Of a stretch of DNA of 64,000 bases, positions 47,740 through 60,580 are shown one piece after another. The notes under the pieces were generated by a model. The model saw nothing but the letters and a program-made list of their open reading frames with translations, was not told the DNA's origin and did not search any database. Each line of letters starts with the position of its first letter. The first letter of the stretch is position 1. Source of the DNA: Taxillus chinensis (lineage: Eukaryota; Streptophyta; Magnoliopsida; Santalales; Loranthaceae); contig CM042091.1 in assembly GCA_023512835.1 (NCBI GenBank), forward strand, positions 42,918,107-42,982,106. The letters run 5' to 3'. The position numbers and the translations under genes were made by a program.

Positions 47740-48700
47740 GAACGAACTTCTAAGGCCAAAGACCCACATGGAGATGGCCATCGAAGAATACATCATTCAT
47801 AGGGTGTCACTCAAAGTGTTGGGGTACCTATAGTTATCTCTTGAGCACACCATATTTATAAACTACAAAAACTACCAAACGGCCAATGAGCTATAAGACA
47901 AAATCTATACGCTCTTCAAAGGGAACCAAGAGTGTAAGGATAACCGGACGGCTAAGCTAAGGAGGCACTTTGAAAATTTTGACAATTGAAACTCAAATGA
48001 GTCTATCGAGGTGATCTTTAAGACATACTAGATTGCTCGATGAACTTAGGGTACTTGGGGAGGAGTACCCTTCAAAAATTATCAATAATAACTTTTTACA
48101 AGCCTTTCCTGCCAAATTCTATGTGAATGGAGTAATGATAATGAGGTATCCTCAAGAAGAAGATCACTAAGATTAACAAGATCAACAAGTTTCTACGAAT
48201 GTCCCCATGAGGAGAAGATCACCAAGATTGACAAGTCCTTAGCTCTCTAAACCCGACAAACTTTGTAGGATTCTGAGTTATCCGATGAAGAAGAAGGTGA
48301 AGACAATGATGACTCCTCAAGCGATGGTGAACACATTTCCTACATGACGAAGAAGTTTCATAAGTCACTGAAAAGGACAAAACAAAGAGGAAGGAAGGAT
48401 CGTCATCTAGATCAACGAAAGGTGAACCACTATGCTTTGGATGTGGAATAGGTAGCCGCCTTATTGTTGATTGCCACACCCGGAAGAAGGAGGAGGCTTA
48501 CAAGTCTAAGAAGAACTTCTTAAAGAAGTCAACCTTCCAGAATAAGAATGACAAGAAAAAGAAAGCGATGATTGTAACTAAATACAATAGCGACACTGAG
48601 GAAGTGGAGGAATCCTCAAATGATGAGCCTACCAAAACAAGCAACAAATGTCTTATATATGATCTAAGCCCCTTTTCAGGTAAGCTCTACTAACACTAAA
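47740..48700 (+). pseudogene. Copia gag remnant with a mutated zinc knuckle
   Basis: The frame reads THMEMAIEEYIIHRVSLKVL, then KIYTLFKGNQECKDNRTAKL and HFENFD, then SNESIEVIFKTY, with stops and shifts, as a gag polyprotein. An acidic block (SDEEEGEDNDDSSSDGEH) and the knuckle CFGCGIGSRLIVDC follow near 48430-48475. In the knuckle the usual His (C-x2-C-x4-H-x4-C) is Arg. The tail KYNSDTEEVEESSNDEP is the same type as the gag tail at 90-160, so both belong to one lineage. Pol is absent. Confidence 0.75.
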
Positions 48701-51391
48701 ATTATTAATAAAATAAAATATCTTAAAAAATAAAATAAAATTCATCCTTGTATTCAAAGGAGAATGAAATAAGGAACTACAAATTGAGAGGCCAATCATA
48801 CCGAAATGAAATAGCAAGGTTGATGCAACAAGACATAAGGCACGGGGACATCAAGGTAGAAAATCTTATGTTGAACAAAAATGTTGCTGACATTCGGCTA
48901 TATTACAATACCTTGGAGGAGGAGACAAACATGAGTTTAATTTAAAGAGATAATGTAGACCTTTCCAATTTTCAACATTTTTAAATTAATAAATATTTCC
49001 ATTTATTTTGTTTATATATTTCTCTACAAATATGAGTTTAATTTTATAAATTAAGTTTAGGAATTGATATGCTTGTAGTTTGGAATTACTAGTTTTATTA
49101 GCTTGATCAAAATTAAACTCACTTTTAGGGATAGTCACGAACAGATCAAGTTGGTTGAATTACAGGTTGCTCGTGTGAATTTGATGACCATAGATTTTTT
49201 ATGGGTAGTCTGGTGTTCATAACTATGGCCTCATTTGGTACGAACTACGAAGATTAGACAGTGGAATTGAATTAGATAACACTAGTATTAATTAATATTT
49301 CATTTGGTAAAATTTATTCTTGGAAGTAGTCATTCTCATTGGAAATACTAATCCCACACAATGTCTTAGCTAAGTTCAAAAAAAATAATGGCTTATCTAA
49401 TCTGCTTCATCGACCCAGACCGCTGCCACCGAAGCCAATGAGGAGGGTCTCATCCATGACGTTGACAGATTGATAAGAAACGAGCTCCTTCGGTACTTCA
49501 GAGACTCAGTGCTTTTCGAACCTAGCCCACACCTTTGGGGAGATTTGGTTTCATCCAATAAAGAGGGAGTGTGAGCTGACAACTAGCTCATAGTGGAGGT
49601 TGACAACTGTTGCAATGGTTTTGTCCACCTCTTTCTCCCGATTTGACAACTGATGAAGGGGGTCGGATGATAAAGGAGAAGAATCCATGGAAGACGAGGC
49701 TGGATGATTGTTAAAAGGAGCTACAGTGAAGAGGGAGGAGTTGTGTCGTCTAGTGTGGAAGTTTGTGGACTAGCCACGAACGAGGTAAGACAGCGAAGGT
49801 GTGTGGTGTACCAAGATGGAGATGGAGATTGGTTGTGTGATGATTTTGATACGGTAGTGGTGGGATTTTTTTCATTATTACTCCATCAGGGGGTGTTATG
49901 TCTCTCTTATCTCCACGGCTGTCATAGTCTATATAATGGTATTTTGGAAAGAAGACTTGAAAGGGTGGTATATTGATAAATATAATTGAAAACAGTTTCA
50001 GAACAATAATTTTTTTCATTATGCAGAGGCTTGCTCAATCAAGTGGTAAAAAGAGTTTGCAATGGCATGATCAATCTGAGTGGCACTTCTTTGTTACAAC
50101 AGCTATGTTTTAATATGATTCTTGAAATGTCTTGCTAAGTTTCAATTTTTCTCCTGCTGTCCGTATAATATTACTTCTTTCCCCTTCCACTAGTTACTTG
50201 GAAGAGGAGGATGAGAAAAAAAGTAGGTAATTTCAGTGGTACAACCATAATATAACCAAACAAAAGAATGGAAATAGCTAATACTTTTCTAATGATAGCT
50301 AATCCCTTCCCAATGAAGTAAACAAACCAAACAAGACATAAGCATTCGTTTGTTAGTTTTGATGTCATGCCTTTGATTGACTATTTAACTATGATCGCAT
50401 TTGGAGGAGTAGAGCATCCTAAAACTCTAGACAAACTATTTTATTTGTTGATATGAGTTTTGAATTATGCTTTGCCTATTTGTAGCATATGGATGAACTC
50501 ATATGTTCAAATCTGCCTCCCATGCTCAAAACTACAAAGAAGATAAAAGCCATTGAAATGAACAAATAACCATTACTCGTTGGTTTGCCCACGCTTCCCA
50601 CTATAATATCTTTAGTATTTGAATTTAAGGTTTATAAATTTTGAAAGATAAAGAAGGTAATCATGTTGCTTAAGTTTTTAATTAATTAATAATTTTTAAT
50701 TCTTATCGGCGGCAAATTAATTTTAATTACTTTAGATATTTTAGATAATTAAAAGTTGTGCATTTTTCATCACTTTAGTTGTATGTTTAAATTATGTTTT
50801 TAAAATATTTTTTAATAATTATTTTTGAGATACTTTGGCCCTATCATTTTATTGATCTAATTTTTTTGTAAATTTTTTATTAAATTAAACTAATTTAATT
50901 ATGTAATTTTTATTATTTTTAATTAGTTAGTCGTATGTATTTTTTATTATATCAAAATCATTTCAAAATGTTAAAATATTTTAATAATTAACAAATCAAA
51001 TATTACAAAAAATTGGAATGCTTTTTCTATTCCCCCCCTTCGTAGTTATCCACCTAATACTCATATATACCTATCTCTAACAGCTTTTTTCAAGATCACG
51101 AGCGAGTAATTCTTTGTTCATACGAATTAGAGGTAACCGAGGGTCAATTTATTTAATACTTTAAATTTTATTAATGTCATAGGCCAAAAATCACAAAAGT
51201 GATTGACCTTTTGAACATTCTATGCAATAAACTTAGCTACTATGGGAGTACTGTATACTCAATTAATGCGAGGTAAAATAAAGGAACATATTATCATCAT
51301 CCCCTGAAAAAGGGTAATTGTCGTCGAACAAAATGACACCTGCATGCGAGTTGCAAATCAGGTCCCAAACAAGCAAATAGAAACTCGTATC
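48701..51391. other. Intergenic DNA, no supported gene
   Basis: The first 250 bp may be residual gag (KENEIRNYKLRGQSY). A small AT-rich piece at about 49225-49375 begins and ends with TCATTTGGTA-like motifs and could be a decayed MITE. A moderately GC-rich stretch (49390-49900) has open frames but no family likeness. 50600-51000 is strongly AT-rich. Confidence 0.4.
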
Positions 51392-53874
51392 TCACGACTC
51401 AGCCACAGAAGAAGGGAAAGACCTCATAAGAAAACTTGAGAGTGACCAAATGCATATGACCCCAAGCAGTTGCAGGACATTCAACAGCGTACCCAAAGAG
51501 TTGTCTACTGCCAAATTTTCGATGGTCTTTTCAGCTCCTCTCACCGTGAATGATAAGGCAGTCACCAATTGTGCTGCTCTATTTAGTTGATGTAACCTAT
51601 AAACCTGTAAATTTGCAACCGCCACTTTGATTTTGTTCTTCAGTATAAGAAAAAGAACCTTGTTCTTAAGAATATCCCAATGCTGTGAAGAAACTAAAAA
51701 TCTCATAGCTATCCAGCAACACTGACTAATTCCTCTAGAATTCCATGTTAAAAATATCATCCAGGCGACAGAATGCATTCAATGAAGGAATAGTTTGCTC
51801 AAGTCAACTAAAGCTGGCATTGTAATTCCAATAAAATAAATAAATAATGAACCAGCTGACTAGACTCTAGAGGGAATTAATTATCATCCATACACAAACA
51901 TTTTTTTTTCTCAATTTTCAGCTTCACTAATTCTAACAAAAATAAAATCTAAAAGATTGCATTCTTTTTTCTTTTTCATTTTTTCCTCTCTGCTGGGAAA
52001 GACATGTTGTCAAACAAATGAGTTTTGATTGCGTTTAAAGGATGGATGGACTATGCATTCATTAGAATACTTATATGTTGCAAAGTAATCTTAAAAAGTA
52101 ACGGAAAACAAGAATAATCCTCAACCAAATAAGTGCAGCAAACAAGTGTTAAGTAAATCCATTACAGACTTACTTGGAAGATAATGGGAATGACAGGCCC
52201 TGAAGGTGACTTCTGATGTTTTGCATTCTGCTCGAATGCAAACTGGACAATAATGCCAACAAGGTATGGGGCAAGAGTAGCAGAAGCTGCAGGGCCAGTC
52301 CATGGCCAGACCAAACCCATTGTCACCATGGGAATTATAAGACTAAGTACCAACGTAGCCACAGAAGAAATTTGGTATGCCAATCGAGGGATTTCAATAA
52401 TATTTGGGGAAGCAGCAGGCTCAACAGGCCTCCACATAAAGTCTATAAACAGAAGAAATATTGCAACCCCGCAATAGAAAAGTGCCTCAGTAAAGAATAA
52501 TATGAGAAAATCTGCAAACGGGGAAAAGATAGTCAAACGAGTCAGCTTTTAATCCCGCCTACCTAGAATAAGCAAGAGTCGAACACCATGAACCTTAACC
52601 TGTTAGAAGAGAGTCCTCAAAAATGCTGGAGAGTATTCCTCGTAAATAAAGGGAAGGGAAAATGAAGGCAGCTACAAGAACAAAGGGGCCAAAAAACCAC
52701 AGTACACTGTTCTGTTTCTTTTTTAAACCAGATAAAGTGGGTTTGTCCTCTTTCCCAAACGGCTGATTATAAAATGAGATTAAGCCCGGTCTTCCATTGA
52801 TTCCCTCAAAAACTACATCAGGACAGACATCTTCAGCAATAGGATAATGCTTTTCCTGTTCTGAAGCATCTGATTTCGTCACACATAACCCTTGATCTTT
52901 AGAAGTTGAAAAAAGCATGTGTAACCTCGTTGACATCCTTCCATTGGCCTTCAGCATGTCGGGTGCAATTTGGCAATATTTGACTGCTTGCAGCAACAAA
53001 AACAACACAGTTAAAATTTATACTAGAGAAAAAAAATACTAAAACAATATCAAGATAATTCACTGTATAATTTAGTGAGTAGGCTTCTTGAGGTATATAT
53101 CCAAAGGCAACTGAATCAAACAAATTCAGTATCTCGAACAAGATAAATGAAACCTCTCAGAAAACTGTAGGCCAAAGGAGGCCATTATTCAGATGAGACT
53201 TACCAGTTCTATTGAATTTTGAAGAAACTGTGGACTTCAATAAAATTGCACACTTGTATCTTGACATAGACTTTAAATCTTAAACCATCCAAGTTGAAAG
53301 AGGTACCTTTAACATTTCTCAGAAGCTCCACTTCAGATGGCTTGCATTCATATGACCTGGTTGATGAGCTCAGCTGGAAATTAAAGCACTGAACCAAAAC
53401 GGAATCACAATTTCACGCTCCCAACAGACACCCCAAAAAAAAAAAACCTCAATTAATTGAGGGCTAAGAAACTCGTCATACCCGCAAGAATACTTCAATA
53501 CTCGACACACAATAGCCAATAGATACTCACCAAATTTAAAATCAAGCGTTTATTTTTCATATTTTATTTTGAAATCGGTATACGATGTGAGATTTCAACC
53601 CACGTCAACATGGAGATTGGGGTTGCCCATAACAACTGGGACGGACAGAATATACAACATATCAATCTGGGAATGGATTGAAAATAGGGTTTTCCAAAAG
53701 AATGGGTAGCAATGGAACATAGTGGGTCAGAAATTCACCTCCCATTGTAACTTCAGCCTTTAAAAACCCTAAATTAAAACCTTCACCCAACAAGGTCTCT
53801 AAATCAAAACAAGGCGTCCTTAGAAACAATCAGAGCATCAGAACCAAACCTCGGAGCTTTTCCTGCGATGACAT
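51392..53874 (-). CDS. Multi-pass membrane protein of unknown function, 5 exons, about 349 aa
   Basis: Exons, 5' to 3': 53874-53845 (tentative), 53388-53307, 52986-52600, 52511-52174, 51604-51392. Exons 2-5 have GT-AG borders and compatible phases; exon 1 (MSSQEKLRGL) uses a weak donor and could differ. The soluble N-terminal half contains CKPSEVELLRNVK, YCQIAPDMLK and PDVVFEGINGRPGLISFYNQ. Hydrophobic segments at about residues 131-152, 168-190, 214-236, 244-260 and 318-340 predict four or five membrane passes. The segment RLHQLNRAAQLVTALSFTVR lies before the last one. I do not recognise the family. Even exon spacing, an intact frame over five exons and a plausible start context make it a real gene. 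Localisation cannot be inferred. Confidence 0.8.
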
Positions 53875-56229
53875 GGAGGAGAAGGGAGCCAAGAAGACAC
53901 ACAAGAAAGAGAAGAGGGTCCAAGTTTCAGTGCCATTTTCGTCGCCGCAAGCGAAATCTATCGGAGACCACCCAAAGACCTCATGCTTGCCGAATGTAAA
54001 GAAAACCCTTTTCGCTGGAGAGGAACAAATAGGGAGATGCCCAGATGCGAAATTGATCGAGAGAACAAGGGAAACGAGGGATTGCTGTGCCTGTAAGAAA
54101 TGAGGCAATGGTTTCGAAAAAAGTTGCAACTTTGTTTCGGACGGGACACGAGAGTGGGGCTGTGTGGCGGTTAGAAAGATATGAATTTTTGACAGCCCGG
54201 GTCCGGCCCCCCCACCACTTTCACCGTTTCGATCCACAACAAATACCATTATTCCTAGTCAAAGTCAACTTCTAAACACAACTTCTATGGATTTTCCAAA
54301 ATTGCAAACCAATTTTAAAACCCAAAAAAAAAAAAGCAAGTTTAGTGGAGTCGTTTAGTGTGAACTAGAGGTAGATGCACTCGTGCTCAGCGATGGAACA
54401 CCTTCTTGTCGTTATGGTGATCTAAATGTTATTAATGGCTATTTGTTTTAGCAAAAGAAAAATTTAGGTTTAATTCAAATCTAAAGTTTTCATAGGCCAT
54501 AATTTTTCCTAAAATGCAAGCTTAAAAAGGATTTCCTTCGTGCTCCTCCGTAAGAATATTCGCTTTATCAGCTCAATTTTTTTTATCCTATTTTTTTTAC
54601 ATATAATATCCTGATTTGAATTGGTTTTTTAAATTTAATATCGCGCTTAGAATATTTTATTTGGAATTCCGCTGATATTCTAGAAAAGTGCATTTGCCAA
54701 GTTTATTTATTTATTTGAACTTGTGCCTTCGTTCATGCTTTACAAAAACCATATTATGTAAGTGTTTGAATATATGGTAGGTCTTAGATAAACAATTTTA
54801 AGGATCCGGCTATTCTTTTAGATTCATGGTACTAACGGTTTAATCTTACATTTTATTTTAGATTCACAATAAACATAGTGCATTCTTCAATTATTTGGGT
54901 ATGTTTTATTGCATTCTTATTGATTATTTATGATATCATTAGTTATAATATATTCAATTATGTTCTTGATTTATTACGGTTTTTATTTGCTTTAAAAGTT
55001 CGAGGTAATACCATCGAAAGGAAAGTTGATAATTTTTGAATGACTTGAATGATTGTGATTGAAAACCTATAGTTGAATATTTTTTTTATATACAACAAAA
55101 GTTTTATGTTTTTTACAATGGTTATGATACAATTGTGGGTTTTAGTATTAAATGATTATCGTAATAAGAATAAGAAGAGACATATCACTTCAACAAAGCT
55201 TGTTTATAATAACGAAAGGTTTTAGAATTTTGACAAACGAGATCCATTAACAAAAAAATCCTATGCAAGAAATAATGACCAGTTATAAAGCACGCCTAAA
55301 ACTTAAATGGGATAAACTAATTGGAAAGTATATTGTCAATGATTTTGTTGACCCACAAAATCATTTTATTATATCACCACAATGTGTCCATATGTAAGCG
55401 CTTTTAAGTTCGTCTTAATCGAGTAATTTTATTAATTTGTTCATAATTTTTTAATTAATTTTTTCCATTGCTAAAACTATCTTATTAATTACCGGATAAT
55501 CATTTTGGTATTCATATTTTAGATGACATAATATTATGAAAATGATAATGTTGATGAATATAATAACAATGAGGTATCGAAAGCAAATCATGAAGATGGA
55601 TTTTAAAGGATTTGTTTCATGGAGTTCTGCTTATTTGATTTTGAAAGTTTATGCGCTTTAGAGGTAATTTTTTAAAAATTTTATGCCCATAACATGTAAT
55701 CTTTCTATTATATTTTGGCTCTTTAGATGTAAGTTTTTATTGTATTCTTGGCATTTTGGATGTAAACAATCCCCATGTTAATTTAAGAGTCATATGATTA
55801 TTTTGAATTTGTTAGATTTCCCTTTTAAACCTTCTTTAACTCATTGCACATGGTATGAAAAGAATGTCATTTCAAACAAAAAAAGCAATAGACCATTCAT
55901 TTTCAAGTGCAATAGCAACTTCCATTACAAAAAAGAGGATGACATTACAAAAGAGTAGTTGATCTTACAAAATGATGAGGATGTGGTTACGAAAGATGCG
56001 TACATCCGTTACATTACATCCAATGTCTATTTCACTTAATATCCATTACATCTATTAAAACTTAGCTTTGCTTTGAAGCCATAGGGAACCGCTCAGCTAT
56101 GAAAGCTTGAGAAGAGTGCAGAAAAAAGGACAAAACTTGCATAGAGAATGTACAGTAGCTTCAGCTTTGCTCAAGAAACATACTTACACGATGCTGCAGT
56201 TCAGTCAGTAGGCCAGAATCCATGTTCAC
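53875..56229. other. AT-rich intergenic region
   Basis: Promoter and 5' UTR of the membrane-protein gene lie in the first 300-400 bp. The rest is AT-rich with no readable domain; open frames are short and low in complexity. Confidence 0.4.
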
Positions 56230-57450
56230 AGGAGAATAACAACTCATTTGTGCAGTTGTACTCTTTCCACTGTAATCTGTTTAGTCCATCAATGATTGCC
56301 TTGTGGAAATCCCCATTGCGAAGAAGAATGGCCTAGACATGGCCACCAGTGACCCCTCTCACTCCAAACCCTGGGCATGCTCTTTGAAGCTCCAGAATTG
56401 AATGATTCGGAATGTACCCATCATCCGGAAATCAGATGAGATTTATTTCCAGAAGAAGATATTTCAGTCCATCTCTTGGAAAGCCAAGACATTCAAGCAA
56501 ATCACGAATCACCCTCATAGAGAAGAAATTTAAAAGTTGGGATGACAAATAAACGTACAGCGGCAACAACCAATAAGATAGCATGTGGGTTTTTGAGGAT
56601 AGGAAAGCGTGTGACATCAGTGAGAGAGTACTGTTTGCATCCGTTATGTCACTTACTCCATGCTAGCGACAGCCTTCTGTAGAACAAGATCATCTCTTAG
56701 TGCCTCCCATGTTGTGCCATACTTTAAGATCCTTTCACAGAATGCTAAGGTGGCAGAGTAGGGTGACAGGAACGGGAATGTTGCAACAGGCGTGGGATGC
56801 AAATAATGCAAAAAATATTGCATATAATTACCAAAAATAATATCATTTAGAGCACTACTTCCTTTCCCTTCATTTCCTGATTGGATACAATGTTTTAAGA
56901 AAAAGGTAATTAAAAAGGATATCTCCCCTACAACAAGAGAGAAAATAGAAGGTTGAGGTATGCACAGAAACTCCAATAAACAAATAACAAATAAGATAAT
57001 TGATTGCTGGAATTGCCTTCTATACTAATTAAATCAACTTTCCATTTGTGTGAACAATGCATAAATTTTATTGGAGTGAAATGTCATCCTCTAGCTTCTG
57101 TAAAGCTACCACTGTCAATGCAACCAAATCTTTAACTAAAAATAATGAATTTGAAATGGCTCTAGTTTATCAGAAACTGATGAATGACAGTAAATGCATA
57201 TCCACACCACCTTTGTTTCAAATTTTAAACATTTGAAAAGATACTAATGGCAGAGTGTATCCCATAAACAACATTCAAAAACTTGGATTTGTGAAAGCTC
57301 CATAAGTAAGAGCCTTACCCATGCTAAGTCCACAAACATCCAACCTCCACAAACACCCAACCTTCTGAACCCAGCCTCATAGTCTAAATAGTGCAAAAGC
57401 CTACATGCCTCATCGATTGTAACATCAAATCACTCAACACACAAGAGTTT
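56230..57450 (-). pseudogene. ABHD18/DUF2048 alpha/beta-hydrolase pseudogene
   Basis: Minus-strand pieces follow this family in order: IDEACRLLHYLDYEAGFRRLGVC near 57345-57420, LHPTPVATFPFLSPYSATLAFC and ILKYGTTWEALRDDL at 56700-56810, VLSLTDVTRFPI near 56600, then DDGYIPNHSILELQRACPG, VTGGHV and FHKAIIDGLNRLQWKE at 56270-56420. The nucleophile elbow (family GVCGLSMGG) is spoiled by a 17-bp tandem duplication. In-frame stops follow VASME and GGHV, and coding sequence is missing before LHPTPV. One intron donor, ATGG|GTAAGG, is still visible near 57317. It is not functional. Confidence 0.75.
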
Positions 57451-58488
57451 GGAACCATACTGCAGCAAAAATAAACATATAGATCTAATAATCAGGTACG
57501 TGCATAAGAACAAGTGCCCATTTAATACAGAAAGGATCTAACACAAGGTACTTAGGACCCAAAATCAAGGACAAAATGAGATTAAAAATGCAAGGTATCC
57601 AAGAAAACAAAACTACTAGTATCTTTTTATTAGTCACTTGAAACACAATTTGCCAATGCATGTTCACCATCATTTTGCATTTACCAATTAAAATATTCTC
57701 AGACCACTTCAAAGGATGTTAAGAAGTTATCAAATGATAGTTATTTCCTATTTTTCCTATAGATCACAATAGCTAGAAGCCAACAAGGCATATGATAGTT
57801 ACAATGAAATCACCATCATAGATCCTAGTCTACCAGTACACAACACCGACAATGACTTTTAATCTTTAAAGTGGAAAAGGCCCTGCTTAAAGAGGGAGGG
57901 GGGATAACTATGCAGAAAGTATTTCTAAACTCATTTTTCACTATAGATTATATTATTGTTGTCAAGTTCAATCCTCAGTATCCATTTTAACATACTACTA
58001 TGCTGTCATCGATTAATAAGCAAACTTAAAAAAGCGCCCACACTTCGATTCCATCTAAACAATTCAATGGGCTAAATATAGGAAGCAAAAGGAAAAGACA
58101 CAGCCATGGGGGTATTGAAGCATTTGGACGACGACCCATCAATGTGAACTAAACTCCAAGGAGTCAATGGCTTGGAGTCAATGGAACTGAAACATTTTCC
58201 AGCTAAACAACAAACCTACATAGCCGTGTCATATATCTGCAAGGTGAACGACGCAAGCCATCTCATGCGGCTGCACAAACTTGGGCGCGAGAAAGACAAC
58301 TCTAGCATTGTGACACTCGGGAGTGCATCTCAACATATCGTACTGATATTTGAAGACGACAACATAATAATAGGTACGTAGATAATTCTATACCAATATT
58401 CAGAATAAGACAATGCCATAACTTAAATTAAAAGTCTATGAATGAATATTACTCAACGATTTCCACAGGAAAAGAAATATAAAAAAAC
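57451..58488. other. No supported gene
   Basis: This may hold the decayed 5' part of the ABHD18-like pseudogene. A short open frame at 57485-57712 on the minus strand has no recognisable domain. Confidence 0.4.
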
Positions 58489-58925
58489 AATAAAATGCCT
58501 TGAACGAGAAAACCCGTTTTCTGCCACACAGCACTCCGAACCTAACGCAGATCCATCCCCTTCAATGTCCTTCCCACGCCTTCAAGCAGAACAAACCAGC
58601 CTCGGCGACCGCATGCGGTGCTTCTGGCCACCATCTCGTGCGGCCGCAACATCTCGCCATCCCCATCCTCGTTGCCATCATCGAATTCCCGGGCCTTCTG
58701 CTTCAGCCTCGCGGACATCATCATCGGGACCTTCACCGGCGCCGACTGACGAAACGTGGCTGAACCTGCAGGGGCCTTCGGATCCGGCGGGATGGCCGAC
58801 ATTATACGAGATGAGGTGGAGGAGGAGGATGTCGTGTTTCCTACAGCTACGGCACTGGCTCTGGCAGAGGGTCCGAACTCCTGCTTACATGCCAGCACAA
58901 ACGGACATGCGGTCACTGTTTGCAT
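58489..58925 (-). pseudogene. S40/DUF584 senescence-regulator-like fragment with premature stop
   Basis: The S40 family are small plant nuclear proteins linked to leaf senescence. The minus strand reads RQSAPVKVP (family SAPVxVP), then DGDGEMLRPHEMVARS and LEGVGRTLKGMDLR. An in-frame TAG at 58544-58542 follows, and past it the family tail continues (VRSAVWQKTGFL). The stop replaces the Gln expected in DLRQVR, a single C-to-T change. The usual N-terminal half of the family is not recognisable upstream. It could be a truncated expressed gene, but a decayed copy is more likely. Confidence 0.65.
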
Positions 58926-58980
58926 GCCAGCACTACCACTACTCGATAGTCGATATAGACTCGCGTTAATCTTTATATAA

Positions 58981-59972
58981 GTTTAATGTCGAGTTCAAGT
59001 GACTAAATTATAAAATAATAAATTTCAATATTAATATTTAGCGAGCATTATTAAATATATTTTAGATGCTTCATTTTAAGTTTACAAAATATTATTTTTA
59101 ATTTTTTAAAAACTATAATATCATTTTTATTAAAAAATATGTTAAAAATTTATTAATCAAATTGAGTAACGTAGGTTACTCAAAATTTAATTCAGCGGGT
59201 AATCTAAAACTGGATGAATATCAAAACAAACAAAACCCATGCTTGGATTTTTTATTTTTTTTTATGTTTTTAGTTATTAACTTCTTATTGTGCTGAACTT
59301 GAAACTTAAATCCTAATTTGACGACTGAAATCATGATTTTTTTAAATGCATTTTTTTAACATGATCCCATATAAAAAAAAAAAGAAGCTAAAAATATGAT
59401 AAATTCAAAGTAATAATAATAATAATAAATGAATAAAAAAAATATAAATTAAAATTGTTTTTTATAAAAAACGTGTTTTCATTATAAACTCATACTTTTT
59501 ATTATTATTATTATTTTATTTCTATTTTTTTGTGCTCGGTTGCATCCTACTTGGTTACTCAATTAATTTACGAATTTATATTTAATTTTAATCCATTTTC
59601 TTTTCCTATCTACTTCTACTTTTTTGACTTTTTCCTGCCGACAACCAAGGCCCCAACGTCAATGATCTCGCGACCCTGCCAGCGGCTCCTGTAGAAGACG
59701 CAAGCTGTCACAGTTCGATCCTCGCCGTCGCTGGTCAGAGATCGACGACCAAAGACGACCATCGATGCCTCGATCCTTTCAGCGCCGGGGCTGCATCATC
59801 ATCTCCCAGTCGTAGCTGCTCAGATCTAGCCGCCGTCGACAGAGCATGCCACTTCCATCGTCGGAGCTTTCCGTTAATGTCACTGCTTGCTCAGATCTGC
59901 AGAAGCTGTGTTGCGAAACCTAGCGTCTTTGGGGAGCAGCTAATGCAGGGGAAGAGAGAAATACCGTGTGTG

Positions 59973-60005
<33 letters not shown>

Positions 60006-60580
60006 TCTTTACGCTTTGTTTTATGTTTACATATGAGTTAATTCATTTTTTACCGCAGTTTAAAATTATATATTATTCTTAATTCTTAAAAAAATTAATT
60101 CATATCATCATTTAAGCGAAGTCATATGAGCCAGTAGTAGCTCATCATTTTTATTCTTGAAAGATATTTACAAGGCCAACACAAATTAAATAAAAACTAG
60201 AACCAAGTTACAAAAAAATGTAAATTCTATCAATAATGTATTTTTGCGTACATATTACTCTGACAAAAAAAAAAAAAAAAAGAAGGTAAGTCGCCTTCCG
60301 ATCCAAAAATTTGAAAATAATAATAAAATAGAATCGGCCTAATAGAACATATATACCAGTTTCAGCTAGCTTTGATGGTGGTGGTTGGAAACTCGTGATG
60401 AGCTTGGTTAGTAAGCAAGAATTTAATCTCTAATTCTGAATTCTACAATCAACTTGGAGCGAATCCCAGCAATGATATATTATAGCACCCGTGCCATGAT
60501 TATCTGTTTGCCGATTACCCGACCTGATTGTTCAGCCATCATAGGCATCCATAAATTTGAACGTCAATGCTTGAATCTTC
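58981..60580. other. Intergenic region with a GC-rich island
   Basis: Mostly AT-rich. 59640-59960 is abruptly GC-rich, with CGTCG/GATCGACGACC content and no clear ORF. It ends in (TG)n and a T run at 59967-60003. It could be a captured gene fragment or an old 5' UTR. Confidence 0.5.

Noticed and set aside
53873..54103. Plus-strand Lys-rich ORF starting next to the membrane-protein ATG, suggesting a divergent gene
   Set aside because: It lies on the 5' UTR/promoter complement, lacks homology, and ends without splice support.
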